The notes under the pieces were generated by a model. The model saw nothing but the letters and a program-made list of their open reading frames with translations. It had not been told where the DNA came from and did not search any database. Made by a program: the position numbers and the translations under genes. Below, piece after piece: positions 7,886-16,229 of a stretch of 27,391 bases of DNA (its first letter is position 1; the number at the start of each line of letters is the position of its first letter). This stretch comes from Pseudomonadota bacterium (GTDB lineage: Bacteria; Myxococcota_A; Polyangia; Polyangiales; Polyangiaceae): positions 1 through 27,391 of the forward strand of contig JAEYYX010000023.1 in NCBI GenBank assembly GCA_023428245.1. The letters run 5' to 3'.

Positions 7886-9985
7886 ATGTCCCCCAACACT
7901 CTCGTCATCAACTGCGATCTGCGAGAGACGCGTGTGGCCCTCATCGAAGATGGGGTCATCGCTGAATTGCAGATCGAACGCGCCGCCCATCGCGGCACCG
8001 TAGGAAACATTGTTCTCGGCCGCGTGACCCGGGTTCTGCCCGGCATGCAAGCCGCATTCATCGACGTCGGTATGGAGCGCGCCGCGTTCCTCCACGTCGA
8101 AGACCTGATCCGTCCGAACGACTTCGAAGCCTATTTGTCAGGAGATTTCGGCGAGATCGATAAGAGCGAGAGCGGCAAAGACCTCGCGAAAGGCGGCGCA
8201 GACGACGACGCCCCCGAGAGCGGGCCGAGCGAACCAAGTCGCGTGTCCGTTGCTCCCGCAGCCGCTGCCGTCCTTGAGGACGACGAGCTCGATGACGACG
8301 AAGAGTTGATCGCGGAGTCCGACGACGACCTCGACGACGACCTCGACGACGAGGAGTCCGATGACGAGGACGACGAAGAGGACGACGACGATGATCACGG
8401 TGTCGATTCGGAGAGCGGCGACTCGAGTCCAGAAGCCGCTGGCGACGACGCCATCGACGACGAGGAGTCCGATGACGAGGACGACGAGGAGTCCGATGAC
8501 GAGGACGACGAAGAAGTCGACGACGACGAAATCGACGGCGATGATGACGAGGACGACGAAGAGCCCGAAGAGCTCGACGACGATCCCGACGACGACGAAG
8601 AAGAGGAAGAAGAAGAAGAGCTCCGCGCTCGCCGCAAGCGTCGTCGCCGCAAGACGAACGACCGCTCCCGCAAAAGTGGCGGGAGTGACCGCCGCGCTTC
8701 TCGAGAAACCCGCGAAGCGTCGAGCTCAAACGGTCGTTCACGCGACGAGTCCCGCAAGAGCTCACGCGTTTCCCGCAGCATCCCGATCACCGACGTCGTG
8801 AAAGAAGGCGACGCGGTCATCGTCCAGATCTCCAAGGAGCCGATCGGAACCAAGGGCGCCCGTGTCACGAGCCATGTCTCGCTCCCCGGACGTTATTGTG
8901 TGTTCCTGCCGACCGTCGATCACATCGGCATCTCGAAACGCATCGGCTCCTCCGGCGAGCGCGCCCGACTGCGCGAGGTCATCAACGGCATGAAGCCGAA
9001 GACCGGTGGCGTCATCGTACGCACCGTCGCCGCCGGCCTGACCAAGAAGGCTCTCAAGGCCGACCTGGGCTACTTGATGCGGCTTTGGAACGACGTGAGC
9101 AAGAAGGTCGAGAGCGCGAAAGCTCCTTGTATGCTCTACGCCGAACTCGACCTGGTCCTGAAGACGGCGCGCGATCTGTTCACCGATGAGATCGGAAAGA
9201 TCGTCATCGACGACCGGGAGCAGTACGCGCGCCTGATCCGCTTCGTCGAGATGTTCTTGCCGGAGCGCGTAAAAGACATCGAGCTCTACCAAGGTGACGA
9301 GCCGGTCTTCGACGCTTACGGCATCGAAGACGAGATCGCCCGCGCTCTCAGCCGGAAGGTGCCGCTCAAGAGCGGCGGCTACTTGATCATTGATCAAGCC
9401 GAAGCGCTCACGGCCATCGACGTGAACACCGGTCGCTTCGTCGGTAAGGGTCAGAGCAATCTCGAGGAGACAGCGCTCATGACCAACCTCGAGGCCGTCG
9501 ACGAGATTGCCTACCAGCTCCGCTTCCGCAACGTCGGCGGGCTCGTAGTGCTCGACTTGATCGACATGGAAAACCGCGCAAATCGCGAGAAAGTGTACCG
9601 CGCGCTCGATCTTGCCCTCAAGAAGGACAAGGCCAAGACCACCATCAACCGCATCAGCGATCTCGGGCTCATCGAAATGACCCGCAAGCGGACTCGGGAG
9701 AGCTTGAGCCGTACGCTGAACGAACCCTGCTTCTACTGCGACGGCACCGGCCATATCCAATCGCGCACCACCATCGCTTACGAGATCCTCCGGCAGGTTC
9801 GACGTGAGCGCGGTAGCTTGCCCGGTTACTCGATCACCGTGAACGCTCACCCTGCTGTCATCGACACGCTCCAGGGCGAAGAGCGCGTGGCCGTGAAGGA
9901 AGCGGAAGCACGCTACATGCGACGCATCAAGCTCGTCCCGCGCAAAGAGTATCACATCGAGCAGTACGACCTGAAAGGTGAGTGA
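7886..9985 (+). CDS. rne: RNase E/G family endoribonuclease with large acidic insert
   Basis: Encodes 699 residues. This endoribonuclease starts mRNA decay and matures rRNA/tRNA at single-stranded AU-rich sites. The N-terminal strand NCDLRETRVALIEDG leads into an S1 domain (38-90 and 300-345). The S1 domain is split by residues about 90-300. That insert has a run of Asp/Glu (about 130-246), then a basic patch RARRKRRRRK (247-256), then a Ser/Arg-rich stretch. After the insert the fold resumes at ITDVVKEGDAVIVQISKEP. Catalytic Asp512 is in AIDVNTGR and Asp557 in VVLDLIDM. The zinc-link cysteines are CFYC (615-618). There is no long C-terminal scaffold as in E. coli RNase E. AAGG sits 9 bases before the ATG. 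A dispersed repeat begins 7 bases after the stop. Confidence 0.95.
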   Translation: MSPNTLVINCDLRETRVALIEDGVIAELQIERAAHRGTVGNIVLGRVTRVLPGMQAAFIDVGMERAAFLHVEDLIRPNDFEAYLSGDFGEIDKSESGKDLAKGGADDDAPESGPSEPSRVSVAPAAAAVLEDDELDDDEELIAESDDDLDDDLDDEESDDEDDEEDDDDDHGVDSESGDSSPEAAGDDAIDDEESDDEDDEESDDEDDEEVDDDEIDGDDDEDDEEPEELDDDPDDDEEEEEEEELRARRKRRRRKTNDRSRKSGGSDRRASRETREASSSNGRSRDESRKSSRVSRSIPITDVVKEGDAVIVQISKEPIGTKGARVTSHVSLPGRYCVFLPTVDHIGISKRIGSSGERARLREVINGMKPKTGGVIVRTVAAGLTKKALKADLGYLMRLWNDVSKKVESAKAPCMLYAELDLVLKTARDLFTDEIGKIVIDDREQYARLIRFVEMFLPERVKDIELYQGDEPVFDAYGIEDEIARALSRKVPLKSGGYLIIDQAEALTAIDVNTGRFVGKGQSNLEETALMTNLEAVDEIAYQLRFRNVGGLVVLDLIDMENRANREKVYRALDLALKKDKAKTTINRISDLGLIEMTRKRTRESLSRTLNEPCFYCDGTGHIQSRTTIAYEILRQVRRERGSLPGYSITVNAHPAVIDTLQGEERVAVKEAEARYMRRIKLVPRKEYHIEQYDLKGE
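8345..8511 (+). repeat. in-frame repeats encoding the acidic tract
   Basis: A 32-base unit encoding Asp/Glu with one Ser (core GAGGAGTCCGATGACGAG) occurs at 8345-8376, 8456-8487 and 8480-8511. The last two copies overlap with a 24-base period. This indicates slippage or unequal exchange lengthening the acidic insert without breaking the frame. Confidence 0.75.
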
Positions 9986-9992
9986 TGCATGA

Positions 9993-10034
9993 GGCCCCGG
10001 TCCATCACCATCCGTGGTGGACCGACCGAGCCTT
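9993..10034 (+). repeat. dispersed ~42-bp repeat, copy A
   Basis: Left block GGCCCCGGTCCATCACC, 10 variable bases, right block GACCGACCGAGCCTT. It begins 7 bases after the RNase E/G stop, in the same orientation. In this copy GGTCCATCAC (9999-10008) pairs with GTGGTGGACC (10014-10023) across a 5-base loop, with one G:U pair. It may serve as a 3'-end hairpin. The other copies are at 23052-23093 and 24406-24447. Confidence 0.75.
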
Positions 10035-10246
10035 CATCTCCGGCCCCGAAATCCGAAGCATCCACGCGATCCGAGCGCGCTTCGCGCGTCCTTGAGCGCG
10101 CGCGATCGTCATCCAGAGACTCCCTCGAGGCGCGCTCTCGCCACTTTGCCCTCGCCAAACCTTTCACCTTGCACCCCTCTTCGATCACCCTCCGCTGGTT
10201 CTGAACAGAAGGTCACCCGCGCGCCTCGCCCGCCCCAAAAAACGTG

Positions 10247-10264
10247 AGAGGCGAAGGGGCCTCT
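10247..10264 (+). terminator. weak candidate terminator hairpin
   Basis: AGAGGC, a 6-base loop (gaaggg), then GCCTCT, followed by GATTTCATT. It is short and has only a partial T-rich tail. It could end the RNase E/G transcript. Confidence 0.25.
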
Positions 10265-10399
10265 GATTTCATTGAGGAAAAGGGAAGCCTCCTGACGCAC
10301 GCACCGGCCAGCGTTTCAGCGGGTGAGCACCCTCCTTTTCACCCCCACTCGCCCACATAGACATCGCCCATCAAGCCAGCTCGAATAGGGGATACCGCC

Positions 10400-12406
10400 G
10401 TGGGGGATGGTCCGGAGCTTACTAAAGAGACGAAGCCGAGTGAGGTGCGTTGTCCTCTCGCGGAGATGCAGCACAAGCTCTTACGCGAGTTCCTGCTCAC
10501 GGTGACGCTCGCGTCCGCCGCGGTGACGCTTCGCGAGCTCTATCTCGGAACGTCGCCGCTACTCGCGCTCACAATGACCATTGTGAGCTTGAGCGTCTGG
10601 CTTGTCTCGTTTAGGAGCAGGCTCGGCGCCACCATTATGTTTCCCGTATTTTTGGCGCTGGTCCTTGTCTTTCACAGCGCTGCTGTCGGCCGAGGAGGCG
10701 CCACCGCGTCGACCCTCGCGCTCGCCTTCTTCCCCGGGTTCCTCGCCATCCTCGTGCTCGGACCCGCACTCGGGCTGCTCATCGCGGGCGCGATGCTCAC
10801 AAGCTTCGGATGGCTCGCTTGGACCACGGAGCTCCCGACCCTCGTCCAGCGCCTACGCTTCTCCGATCAGGTGGCGATGGCCGTTTTTGCCGCTGGACTC
10901 GCCTACACACTACATCGCTCGTTCCGCGCCTACGAGCACGTGATCGAAGCGCGCAACGCCGAACTTTCTCGGCTCAAAAATGAGCGGCGCAAGCTCACCC
11001 AGACCATCTACGACGAGCTCGAGCCGAACGCTCATGACCTCGTGCTCGCCGCCTCAGCGAATCCTTCTCTCAACGAAGAGCAAACCGCCGCCTTCCAAGA
11101 AGTCCTCACGCGCCTGATCGAGACCCTGCGCAAAGCGAAGGTTCTCGCTCGTCATGACTCGAGCCGACCGAACGAAGCCGTCGATCCAGACAGAACCATT
11201 CGCGTCGACGCGGTGCGCACCTGGCTCCGGCTCGGCGCTCTGCTCATGTTGTTCTTCGCCGTGCGCAATATGCTGACCGGCGCCGCGTACATGCCGGCCT
11301 TGGCAGCGCTCGCGCTCAGCCTGCTCATGGAGAGCTGGCTCCAGAAGCCCCACGGCAGTCGCTTGCTCGAGTCGACAGCTCTCATGATCGGCGTCTTGGC
11401 TCTCGGGCCTCTCTGCGCCCAAATCGCGGCCTACGGCGCGACTCCGGAAGCCCCCGCACTCGTGCTCATGCCCGGCGCCGTCCTGCTCGTCGTCCTCCTG
11501 AGCCGAGGGCCCGCCGCCTTCTTCACGCTAGCCCTTTACGCCTCGATTCTCGCCTGGGTCGCGCTGCGCGCTCCGCTCAACCCGTACCAAGAGCGCTTGC
11601 TCACGAATCTGCTGCTCAGCTTCGTCGTCATTGTCTTCGTCGTGCGTCGGCTGCTCTCCCTCCGCACGCACTACTCGCGCACCCTGCTCGAACAAGAAAA
11701 GTCGCTCCAAAGAGAGCTGGCGCAGCATCGTCGTCTCGCAGGAACTCTCTTCCACGACGCGAGCAACAACCTGCAGGCCATCGCTCTCTCCCTCGACGGC
11801 GCCGAGCCAGACGCACAGAGCGCGCGACTGCTCTCCTTGAGCCGTCGCGTCGAGCGCCTCATCTCTCTTTCCAAACACTTCCTGCTCGACGCCGGACGCG
11901 AGCCGAAGCTCACCCCCTATTCACTGAGCGATGCGTTTGCGCTCCTTCGCGAAGCCTTCGAACCGCACCTTGACCAAAAAGGCCTCCGGCTCACGATCTC
12001 GGGAGCCGGCGAGCCAAAACGCCAAGCACCTTTGGCGCTCGCTGAGCCCGTTTTGCTGGTCGAGAGTGTGCTCGGGAACCTCGTGAGCAACGCGATCAAG
12101 TTCTCACCGGAAGGGTCCGATATCGCTGTTTCAGCCGACGAGGTCGGTGACGAGGTTCGCATCAGCATCCGCGACTGGGGCCCGGGCCTTCCTCCGGACG
12201 TGCTCGCACAGCTCGACAGCGATGGAGCATCACCGAGCTCCGCGGGAACCGCCGGAGAACGCGGTCAGGGCTTGGGCCTGAAGCTCGCGCGAGAGCATGT
12301 CGAGCGAATGGGCGGGAGTCTCGAGCTCGCAAACGCCGGTGACGGCACTGAGTGTATCGTGAAGCTCAAGCGGGCACAAAGCGGGAACGCCCCGGTGACC
12401 GCTTAG
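10400..12406 (+). CDS. membrane histidine kinase with internal duplication
   Basis: Encodes 668 residues. Membrane block 1 (about 28-172) has five or six helices. It is followed by a coiled coil and a helical pair (about 175-250). Membrane block 2 (about 272-425) is of similar design and leads to a second coiled coil. The H-box is TLFHDASNNLQ, with phospho-acceptor His452. The HATPase_c domain has an N-box GNLVSNAIK (Asn560, Asn564), DWGPGL, and a GQGLGLKL lid. The segment at 196-210 (RRKLTQTIYDELEPN) aligns with RRLAGTLFHDASNN but has Asp205 where the histidine belongs. This suggests an entire membrane-plus-dimerisation module was duplicated. The start is GTG with AGGGGA 7 bases upstream. 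No response regulator is adjacent, so it is an orphan kinase of unknown signal. Confidence 0.87.
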   Translation: MGDGPELTKETKPSEVRCPLAEMQHKLLREFLLTVTLASAAVTLRELYLGTSPLLALTMTIVSLSVWLVSFRSRLGATIMFPVFLALVLVFHSAAVGRGGATASTLALAFFPGFLAILVLGPALGLLIAGAMLTSFGWLAWTTELPTLVQRLRFSDQVAMAVFAAGLAYTLHRSFRAYEHVIEARNAELSRLKNERRKLTQTIYDELEPNAHDLVLAASANPSLNEEQTAAFQEVLTRLIETLRKAKVLARHDSSRPNEAVDPDRTIRVDAVRTWLRLGALLMLFFAVRNMLTGAAYMPALAALALSLLMESWLQKPHGSRLLESTALMIGVLALGPLCAQIAAYGATPEAPALVLMPGAVLLVVLLSRGPAAFFTLALYASILAWVALRAPLNPYQERLLTNLLLSFVVIVFVVRRLLSLRTHYSRTLLEQEKSLQRELAQHRRLAGTLFHDASNNLQAIALSLDGAEPDAQSARLLSLSRRVERLISLSKHFLLDAGREPKLTPYSLSDAFALLREAFEPHLDQKGLRLTISGAGEPKRQAPLALAEPVLLVESVLGNLVSNAIKFSPEGSDIAVSADEVGDEVRISIRDWGPGLPPDVLAQLDSDGASPSSAGTAGERGQGLGLKLAREHVERMGGSLELANAGDGTECIVKLKRAQSGNAPVTA

Positions 12407-12417
12407 GGTGACCGGGG
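12390..12417 (+). terminator. hairpin spanning the kinase stop codon
   Basis: CCCCGGTGACC and GGTGACCGGGG form an 11-bp stem with one mismatch around a 6-base loop (gcttag) that contains the TAG stop. There is no T-tract. It lies between the convergent kinase gene and the 39-residue gene and may separate them. Confidence 0.4.
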
Positions 12418-12445
12418 TGACCGAGATGCCAAGGAGGCGCTTGCC

Positions 12446-12565
12446 TTACTTCTTGAGACCGTTGCGACGGCGACGGTTCTTCTGACGGGTCTCGGCGTTC
12501 TTGAGCGTCGAGCGCTTGCGGTCGGTCTTTCGGGAGTGCTTGAGGCGAAGGCCAGGAAGGAACAT
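12446..12565 (-). CDS. 39-residue highly basic protein, possibly RNA- or ribosome-binding
   Basis: A frame of 39 codons from ATG at 12565 to TAA. It begins MFLPGLRLKHSRKTDRKRST and ends with a KNRRRRN cluster and GLKK. Sixteen of 39 residues are Lys or Arg, and only two are acidic. About 80 percent of codons end in G or C, as in neighbouring real genes. An in-frame TAG 15 bases upstream leaves this ATG as the only start, but there is no clear Shine-Dalgarno, so it may be poorly or leaderlessly translated. It lies 49 bases past the Ser/Thr kinase stop on the same strand. The composition is that of small ribosomal or RNA-binding proteins, but I cannot place it in a named family. A 66-codon frame covers the same DNA in another phase and looks spurious. 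Confidence 0.5.
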   Translation of the reverse strand: MFLPGLRLKHSRKTDRKRSTLKNAETRQKNRRRRNGLKK

Positions 12566-12614
12566 GGGGCGGGGGATCTAGGCGCAGCCCGCTCCTGAGG
12601 CAACCCTTTTTCCC

Positions 12615-14486
12615 TCAGCGCTCGGGGGCCGGTTGCCCCTTCCCGGGAACCGCGGGGCTCGCCCCGGGAGCGCTCGGCGCGGGGACCGAACCGGTCGGGG
12701 TTTGTGTCGGCGTCGTCGGGACAGCCGAAATCGGCTCCGCGGCGCCCGGGGCAAGAGCAGGAGGCTCGCCGGGAAACGGCTGCGGCTCGGCCGTCGTGCC
12801 TGTGCCCGGCGGCCGCACCTCGAGGAGCTCCGGCGGCAGGACGTCCTCCTCCGGAAGAGCCGTCGGCTGCGTCAGACTGGGCGCCTTCGGGAGATTATCG
12901 AGCAGAACCGGTGCCGCGGCTTTCTTCGGAGCTGTGGCTTTGCGCTGGGCGTCGGACTTCGTTTCCGGCGCAGAGCGACTCGCTGTCGCCGATGCACCGG
13001 TGGCTCCCGCCTTGTCGGCCTGGGGCGCATTCTTCTTTGAAGAGGAGCGCGCCGCCGGCTTCGCCGTCTGGAAGAAGCTCGCCACCTCGGGGAGCTTGAT
13101 GCCCGCTCGATTCATTCCGAAGACGAGACCGCTCCCGAAGATCATCGAGACGACGCCGAGGATCAGCGCGCTTCGGCCCAAAGAGCTCGCCTGTACCGGG
13201 AGCGGCTCAGCCACAGCGTGACGCGGAATGCCCGGGCCCAAGGAGCGAAACTCCGGCGGCCGCACGTCCTCCAAAGTCCGGTCGGTCATGCTCGCCCAGA
13301 CGTCGCTCGACCGTCCCGGGAACTCGGCGCTGAGGCGAGCTTCCGGCGCGTAAGGTGTCGCCACCCGGGCTACCTCGGGGGCATAGGGCGTGACCATACC
13401 GGCCGCTTCCGGCGCGTAAGGTGTCGCCACCCGAGCCACGTCAGGCGCGTAGGGAGAGCGGCTCACCTCCGGCGCATAGGGCGTGAGCGGCCGCGCGACC
13501 TCGGGCGCATAGGGCGTGAGCGGTCTCCCGAGCGAATCGGGCCCGAGGTCATCTCGCCCCAGCGAGTCAGGCCCAGTCTCCCGCACGATGCCGAGAGCAT
13601 CGGCGAGGGCGTCGATCTGAGTCCGCGCCGACTGGAATCGCTCGTCCGGATCGCGCGCCACAGCCCGAAGAAACCACTCATCGAACCCAGGCGGCACCGG
13701 CGCAACCTGACTCGGCAGGATGATGTCTCGAATGCAGATCTGGATCACGAGGTCGCCGAGCCCATCGCTCATGAACGGACGTCGCCCGGTCAAGCACTCG
13801 AAAGCGATCACTCCGAGCGCCCAGAGGTCCGATCGATGATCGATCTCCTTGTTTCCCTGAGCCTGTTCAGGGCTCATGTAATAGGGAGTTCCGAGGAGCG
13901 AACCGGTCCGCGTTTCGGTCCCCGAGAGCACCTGCGAGCCGACCTTTGCGACACCGAAATCGAGCACCTTAGCGATCTCGTCCCCCTCGTTGTGAACGAG
14001 AAAGACGTTATCGGGCTTGAGGTCACGGTGGATGATGCCCGCTTCGTGCGCCTTACTGATGGCCCGTGAGACATGGCTCAGGATCTTGTAGGCCTCCGCG
14101 GGAGTGAGACGGTGAACCCGCTCGAGGCGCCCTGCCAGGGTCTCGCCCTCGAGCAGCTCCATCACCATGAAAGGGACGTCCCCTTCGGTCCCGTAGTCGA
14201 GCACCTGCACCACATGAGGGCTGCGGAGTGACGCAGCCGCCTGGGCCTCCCGGATGAAGCGCGAATAGGCGACATCGCCCTCGGTGACCGCCTTGTCGAT
14301 CACCTTCACCGCCACTGGAGCCTTGAGCGCAAGGTGTTCGGCCCGGTAGATGGTCCCCATGCCGCCTTCGCCCAAAGGTTCCTCGAGCCGATACTTGCCG
14401 GCGAGAACGGTACCTGGCTCCAAACGAACGGCTTCCATATCGACGGCGGACGGACGAACGATAGCGCCTGTCGCTCCCGAAACCAC
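12615..14486 (-). CDS. membrane Ser/Thr protein kinase
   Basis: Encodes 623 residues from the GTG; an ATG 16 codons inside (14438) is an alternative, and neither has a strong ribosome-binding site. The kinase domain spans about 31-295. It has glycine loop LGEGGMGTIY, AVKVID with Lys61, HRDLKPDN (153-160), LDFGVAK with Asp177, activation segment GTPYYMSPEQ, and DLWALGVIAFE. A linker follows with six copies of a TPYAPEVAR-like unit (321-383). One membrane helix lies near 438-458. The Pro/Ala/Thr-rich tail (460-623) would be outside the cytoplasm and has no sensor fold I recognise. This is the PknB-like plan, but without PASTA repeats. It lies downstream of the ArsA-like gene, probably in one transcript. 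Confidence 0.92.
   Translation of the reverse strand: MVSGATGAIVRPSAVDMEAVRLEPGTVLAGKYRLEEPLGEGGMGTIYRAEHLALKAPVAVKVIDKAVTEGDVAYSRFIREAQAAASLRSPHVVQVLDYGTEGDVPFMVMELLEGETLAGRLERVHRLTPAEAYKILSHVSRAISKAHEAGIIHRDLKPDNVFLVHNEGDEIAKVLDFGVAKVGSQVLSGTETRTGSLLGTPYYMSPEQAQGNKEIDHRSDLWALGVIAFECLTGRRPFMSDGLGDLVIQICIRDIILPSQVAPVPPGFDEWFLRAVARDPDERFQSARTQIDALADALGIVRETGPDSLGRDDLGPDSLGRPLTPYAPEVARPLTPYAPEVSRSPYAPDVARVATPYAPEAAGMVTPYAPEVARVATPYAPEARLSAEFPGRSSDVWASMTDRTLEDVRPPEFRSLGPGIPRHAVAEPLPVQASSLGRSALILGVVSMIFGSGLVFGMNRAGIKLPEVASFFQTAKPAARSSSKKNAPQADKAGATGASATASRSAPETKSDAQRKATAPKKAAAPVLLDNLPKAPSLTQPTALPEEDVLPPELLEVRPPGTGTTAEPQPFPGEPPALAPGAAEPISAVPTTPTQTPTGSVPAPSAPGASPAVPGKGQPAPER
13338..13526 (-). repeat. 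six in-frame repeats coding PYAPE units in the kinase linker
   Basis: The DNA repeats with a period of about 30 bases (a GGCGCATAGGGCG-like or GGCGCGTAAGGTG-like core on the plus strand). It encodes six TPYAPEVAR-type units between the kinase domain and the membrane helix. Units differ slightly in sequence, so the array is not freshly made. Confidence 0.75.
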
Positions 14487-14525
14487 GTCTGGATGAGACA
14501 GAACTTTCCCGCTCGTCTCGCGGGC

Positions 14526-15440
14526 TCAGCAGAATTCCGCTCTCAGTGCGAAGTTTACCAGCTCATCATAGCCGCGCGGAGCCGGGAAACAGGCTGGAAG
14601 AGCTAAAATGGGCTGGTTGAGCGTCTTGAGCTGTTCGCGCGCCCGCTCCTCGGCCACCTCGAGTCCGGCTCGCTCAAAAAAGATGCGGAGGGCTGGATCG
14701 TCCGACGCTGCGGCCCCGAGGAGCCGTTCCCGCTCCGCATTGGTCAGGAGCGCCGGGCGATGCTGGTTCAGGACGATGGGCCCGAGGGGATACCCGAGCT
14801 CCTGTTTCACTTCCTGGCACAGCTCCACGACCTCGGAGGCCGCGAGCGCTCGAGGCACGCTCACCGGGACGACCGCGCTGCGCCGCGAGTCCATCAGCAG
14901 CTCATAACAGCTCTCTGCGTCCCGACGCAGCCGCCCCGGCGGCGCAATCTCGACCACGATCTTCGGAACTCGCAAGAGATCTGTGCCATCCCCGGTCGCG
15001 AATCCATCGAATACGACAAGGTCATAGGGAGCTCCCAGCAGCCCCGGCCCCTCTTTCGCGTTGGTCGTCGCGTACCAGGCCTTCCCAAGCAGAGCCCAAG
15101 GCAAGAGCCCGGGGATGCCTCGCAGGAATCCGCGAGCAATCTGGGGGCCGAGGATGGCCGAGGCGAGCAGGCGACTGCCCATGGCGTCCTCCGCGTATTC
15201 TCGCAGCGCCTCTTCCGGGTCGATGATGATTGCGGAGAGGCCGCGAGCGATGACCGTCGGCTGAGACCCGACCTCCGCGTTGAACAGAAAGCCCGGCGCG
15301 CGGTTGCCTTGTGCAGAAACGAGGAGCACGCGCTTGCCCTGACTCGCAGCGAAGGCGGCGAGCGCGGCTGCGACCGTGCTCTTGCCGACGCCTCCCTTGC
15401 CAGTCACAAAAACGAATCTAAGACGTATGAGCTCGTGCAT
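14526..15440 (-). CDS. ArsA/GET3-family ATPase (single domain)
   Basis: Encodes 304 residues. The deviant Walker A motif FVTGKGGVGKST (Gly14-Thr22, signature Lys15) opens the protein. The switch/Walker B region is DLVVFDGFATGD. ArsA, GET3, MinD and ParA share this deviant P-loop ATPase fold. It is half the size of the arsenite-pump ATPase ArsA, and no arsenite permease or arsenic regulator is near, so arsenic resistance is not supported. It may act in protein targeting or in a regulatory switch, as suggested for other myxobacterial homologues. It lies 39 bases upstream of the Ser/Thr kinase frame on the same strand and is divergent from a lipoprotein gene 56 bases away. Confidence 0.85.
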   Translation of the reverse strand: MHELIRLRFVFVTGKGGVGKSTVAAALAAFAASQGKRVLLVSAQGNRAPGFLFNAEVGSQPTVIARGLSAIIIDPEEALREYAEDAMGSRLLASAILGPQIARGFLRGIPGLLPWALLGKAWYATTNAKEGPGLLGAPYDLVVFDGFATGDGTDLLRVPKIVVEIAPPGRLRRDAESCYELLMDSRRSAVVPVSVPRALAASEVVELCQEVKQELGYPLGPIVLNQHRPALLTNAERERLLGAAASDDPALRIFFERAGLEVAEERAREQLKTLNQPILALPACFPAPRGYDELVNFALRAEFC

Positions 15441-15496
15441 TAGTCCCGCTGCTCTCGCGCGCCGCTCGGACTGTCCTTAGCAGAGCCTCGACGACC

Positions 15497-16225
15497 ATGA
15501 CACTCTCGCGCCTCGTTCCGCTCCTCCTCTTGCTCGTCCCCCTCGCCTGCCGCGAAAAGAGCGAACCTGCGTCCCGCGGATCTGAACAACCCGCCACCTC
15601 TCCGCCCGACGAGAAGCCTGCAGAGGCCGCGCCCGCGCCCCCACCGCCCGACTATCCGAAAGGCTCCATGGACCTGATCGGCCCCGAGCTCTGGGTCACG
15701 CCCGGCAAGGGAATCGGCGCGCTTTTCTTTGGTACCTTCGAGGAAGTCGTTCAAAAGCGCCTCGAAGCACCCTGCACCGCTCAGAAAGTCACGAGGGAGA
15801 CGACTGACTCGGGCGTGGTCGAAAAGAAACGTTGCGCGTACATCGATCACGGCTTCGAGCTCACCTTCGAAGACTCAGTGCTCACCGGGATCCATGTGCA
15901 CCGTCGCGACCGCGAGGTGCGGGGCTACGATCTCAAAGAGCCGCGGTACTACGGAACCTTCAAGGGCGGCGTCCCACCGAAGGCCGTGATTGGTCTCTTC
16001 AAGCACATCGTCGAAGAGGAAAACGGCAAGCCCCCTCGCGAAGAGACGCTCCCCGAGCCCGGCCCCGACGGCCTCATCGCGCGCGCCTTCTACCCCGGCG
16101 TGACCTTCGAATACGACGAGCTGCGTGACGGCAGCGTGAAGCTCGCCGGCTTCATCATCGAGCCCGACGACCAAGCCAAGAAAGTCATCGCCAACTCGAA
16201 GAAAGAGCAGCGCTCGAAGAAGTAA
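15497..16225 (+). CDS. hypothetical lipoprotein
   Basis: Encodes 242 residues. The signal peptide MTLSRLVPLLLLLVPLAC ends in a lipobox with Cys18 as the likely lipidated residue. A disordered Ser/Glu/Pro/Ala linker follows (20-55). The remaining globular part (about 60-230) has alternating strands and charged segments with only a couple of cysteines, and I recognise no family. The Lys-rich C-terminus (KKVIANSKKEQRSKK) is unusual for an exported protein. It is convergent with the next gene, with a 4-base gap. It probably sits on the periplasmic face of a membrane. Confidence 0.8.
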   Translation: MTLSRLVPLLLLLVPLACREKSEPASRGSEQPATSPPDEKPAEAAPAPPPPDYPKGSMDLIGPELWVTPGKGIGALFFGTFEEVVQKRLEAPCTAQKVTRETTDSGVVEKKRCAYIDHGFELTFEDSVLTGIHVHRRDREVRGYDLKEPRYYGTFKGGVPPKAVIGLFKHIVEEENGKPPREETLPEPGPDGLIARAFYPGVTFEYDELRDGSVKLAGFIIEPDDQAKKVIANSKKEQRSKK

Positions 16226-16229
16226 GCTC

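Larger units (their letters stand above)
9986..10399. other. intergenic region between RNase E/G and kinase genes
   Basis: About 410 bases, with the first copy of the dispersed repeat at its left end and a small hairpin at 10247-10264. Several GCGC-rich self-complementary stretches lie at 10070-10110. No protein or tRNA is recognisable. The kinase promoter should be in its right half. Confidence 0.5.

Noticed and set aside
8058..8868. Open frames opposite the acidic insert of RNase E/G
   Set aside because: Poly-Arg or poly-Ser products are the shadow of GAC/GAG repeats; the plus frame has a full RNase E/G.
12403..12603. 66-residue minus frame overlapping the small basic gene
   Set aside because: Composition is Ser/Arg/Pro shadow type; the 39-residue frame in another phase has better codon use and a protein-like sequence.
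14526..15440. Arsenic resistance operon based on the ArsA-like ATPase
   Set aside because: The protein is a single domain and no arsenite pump, reductase or ArsR regulator is adjacent.
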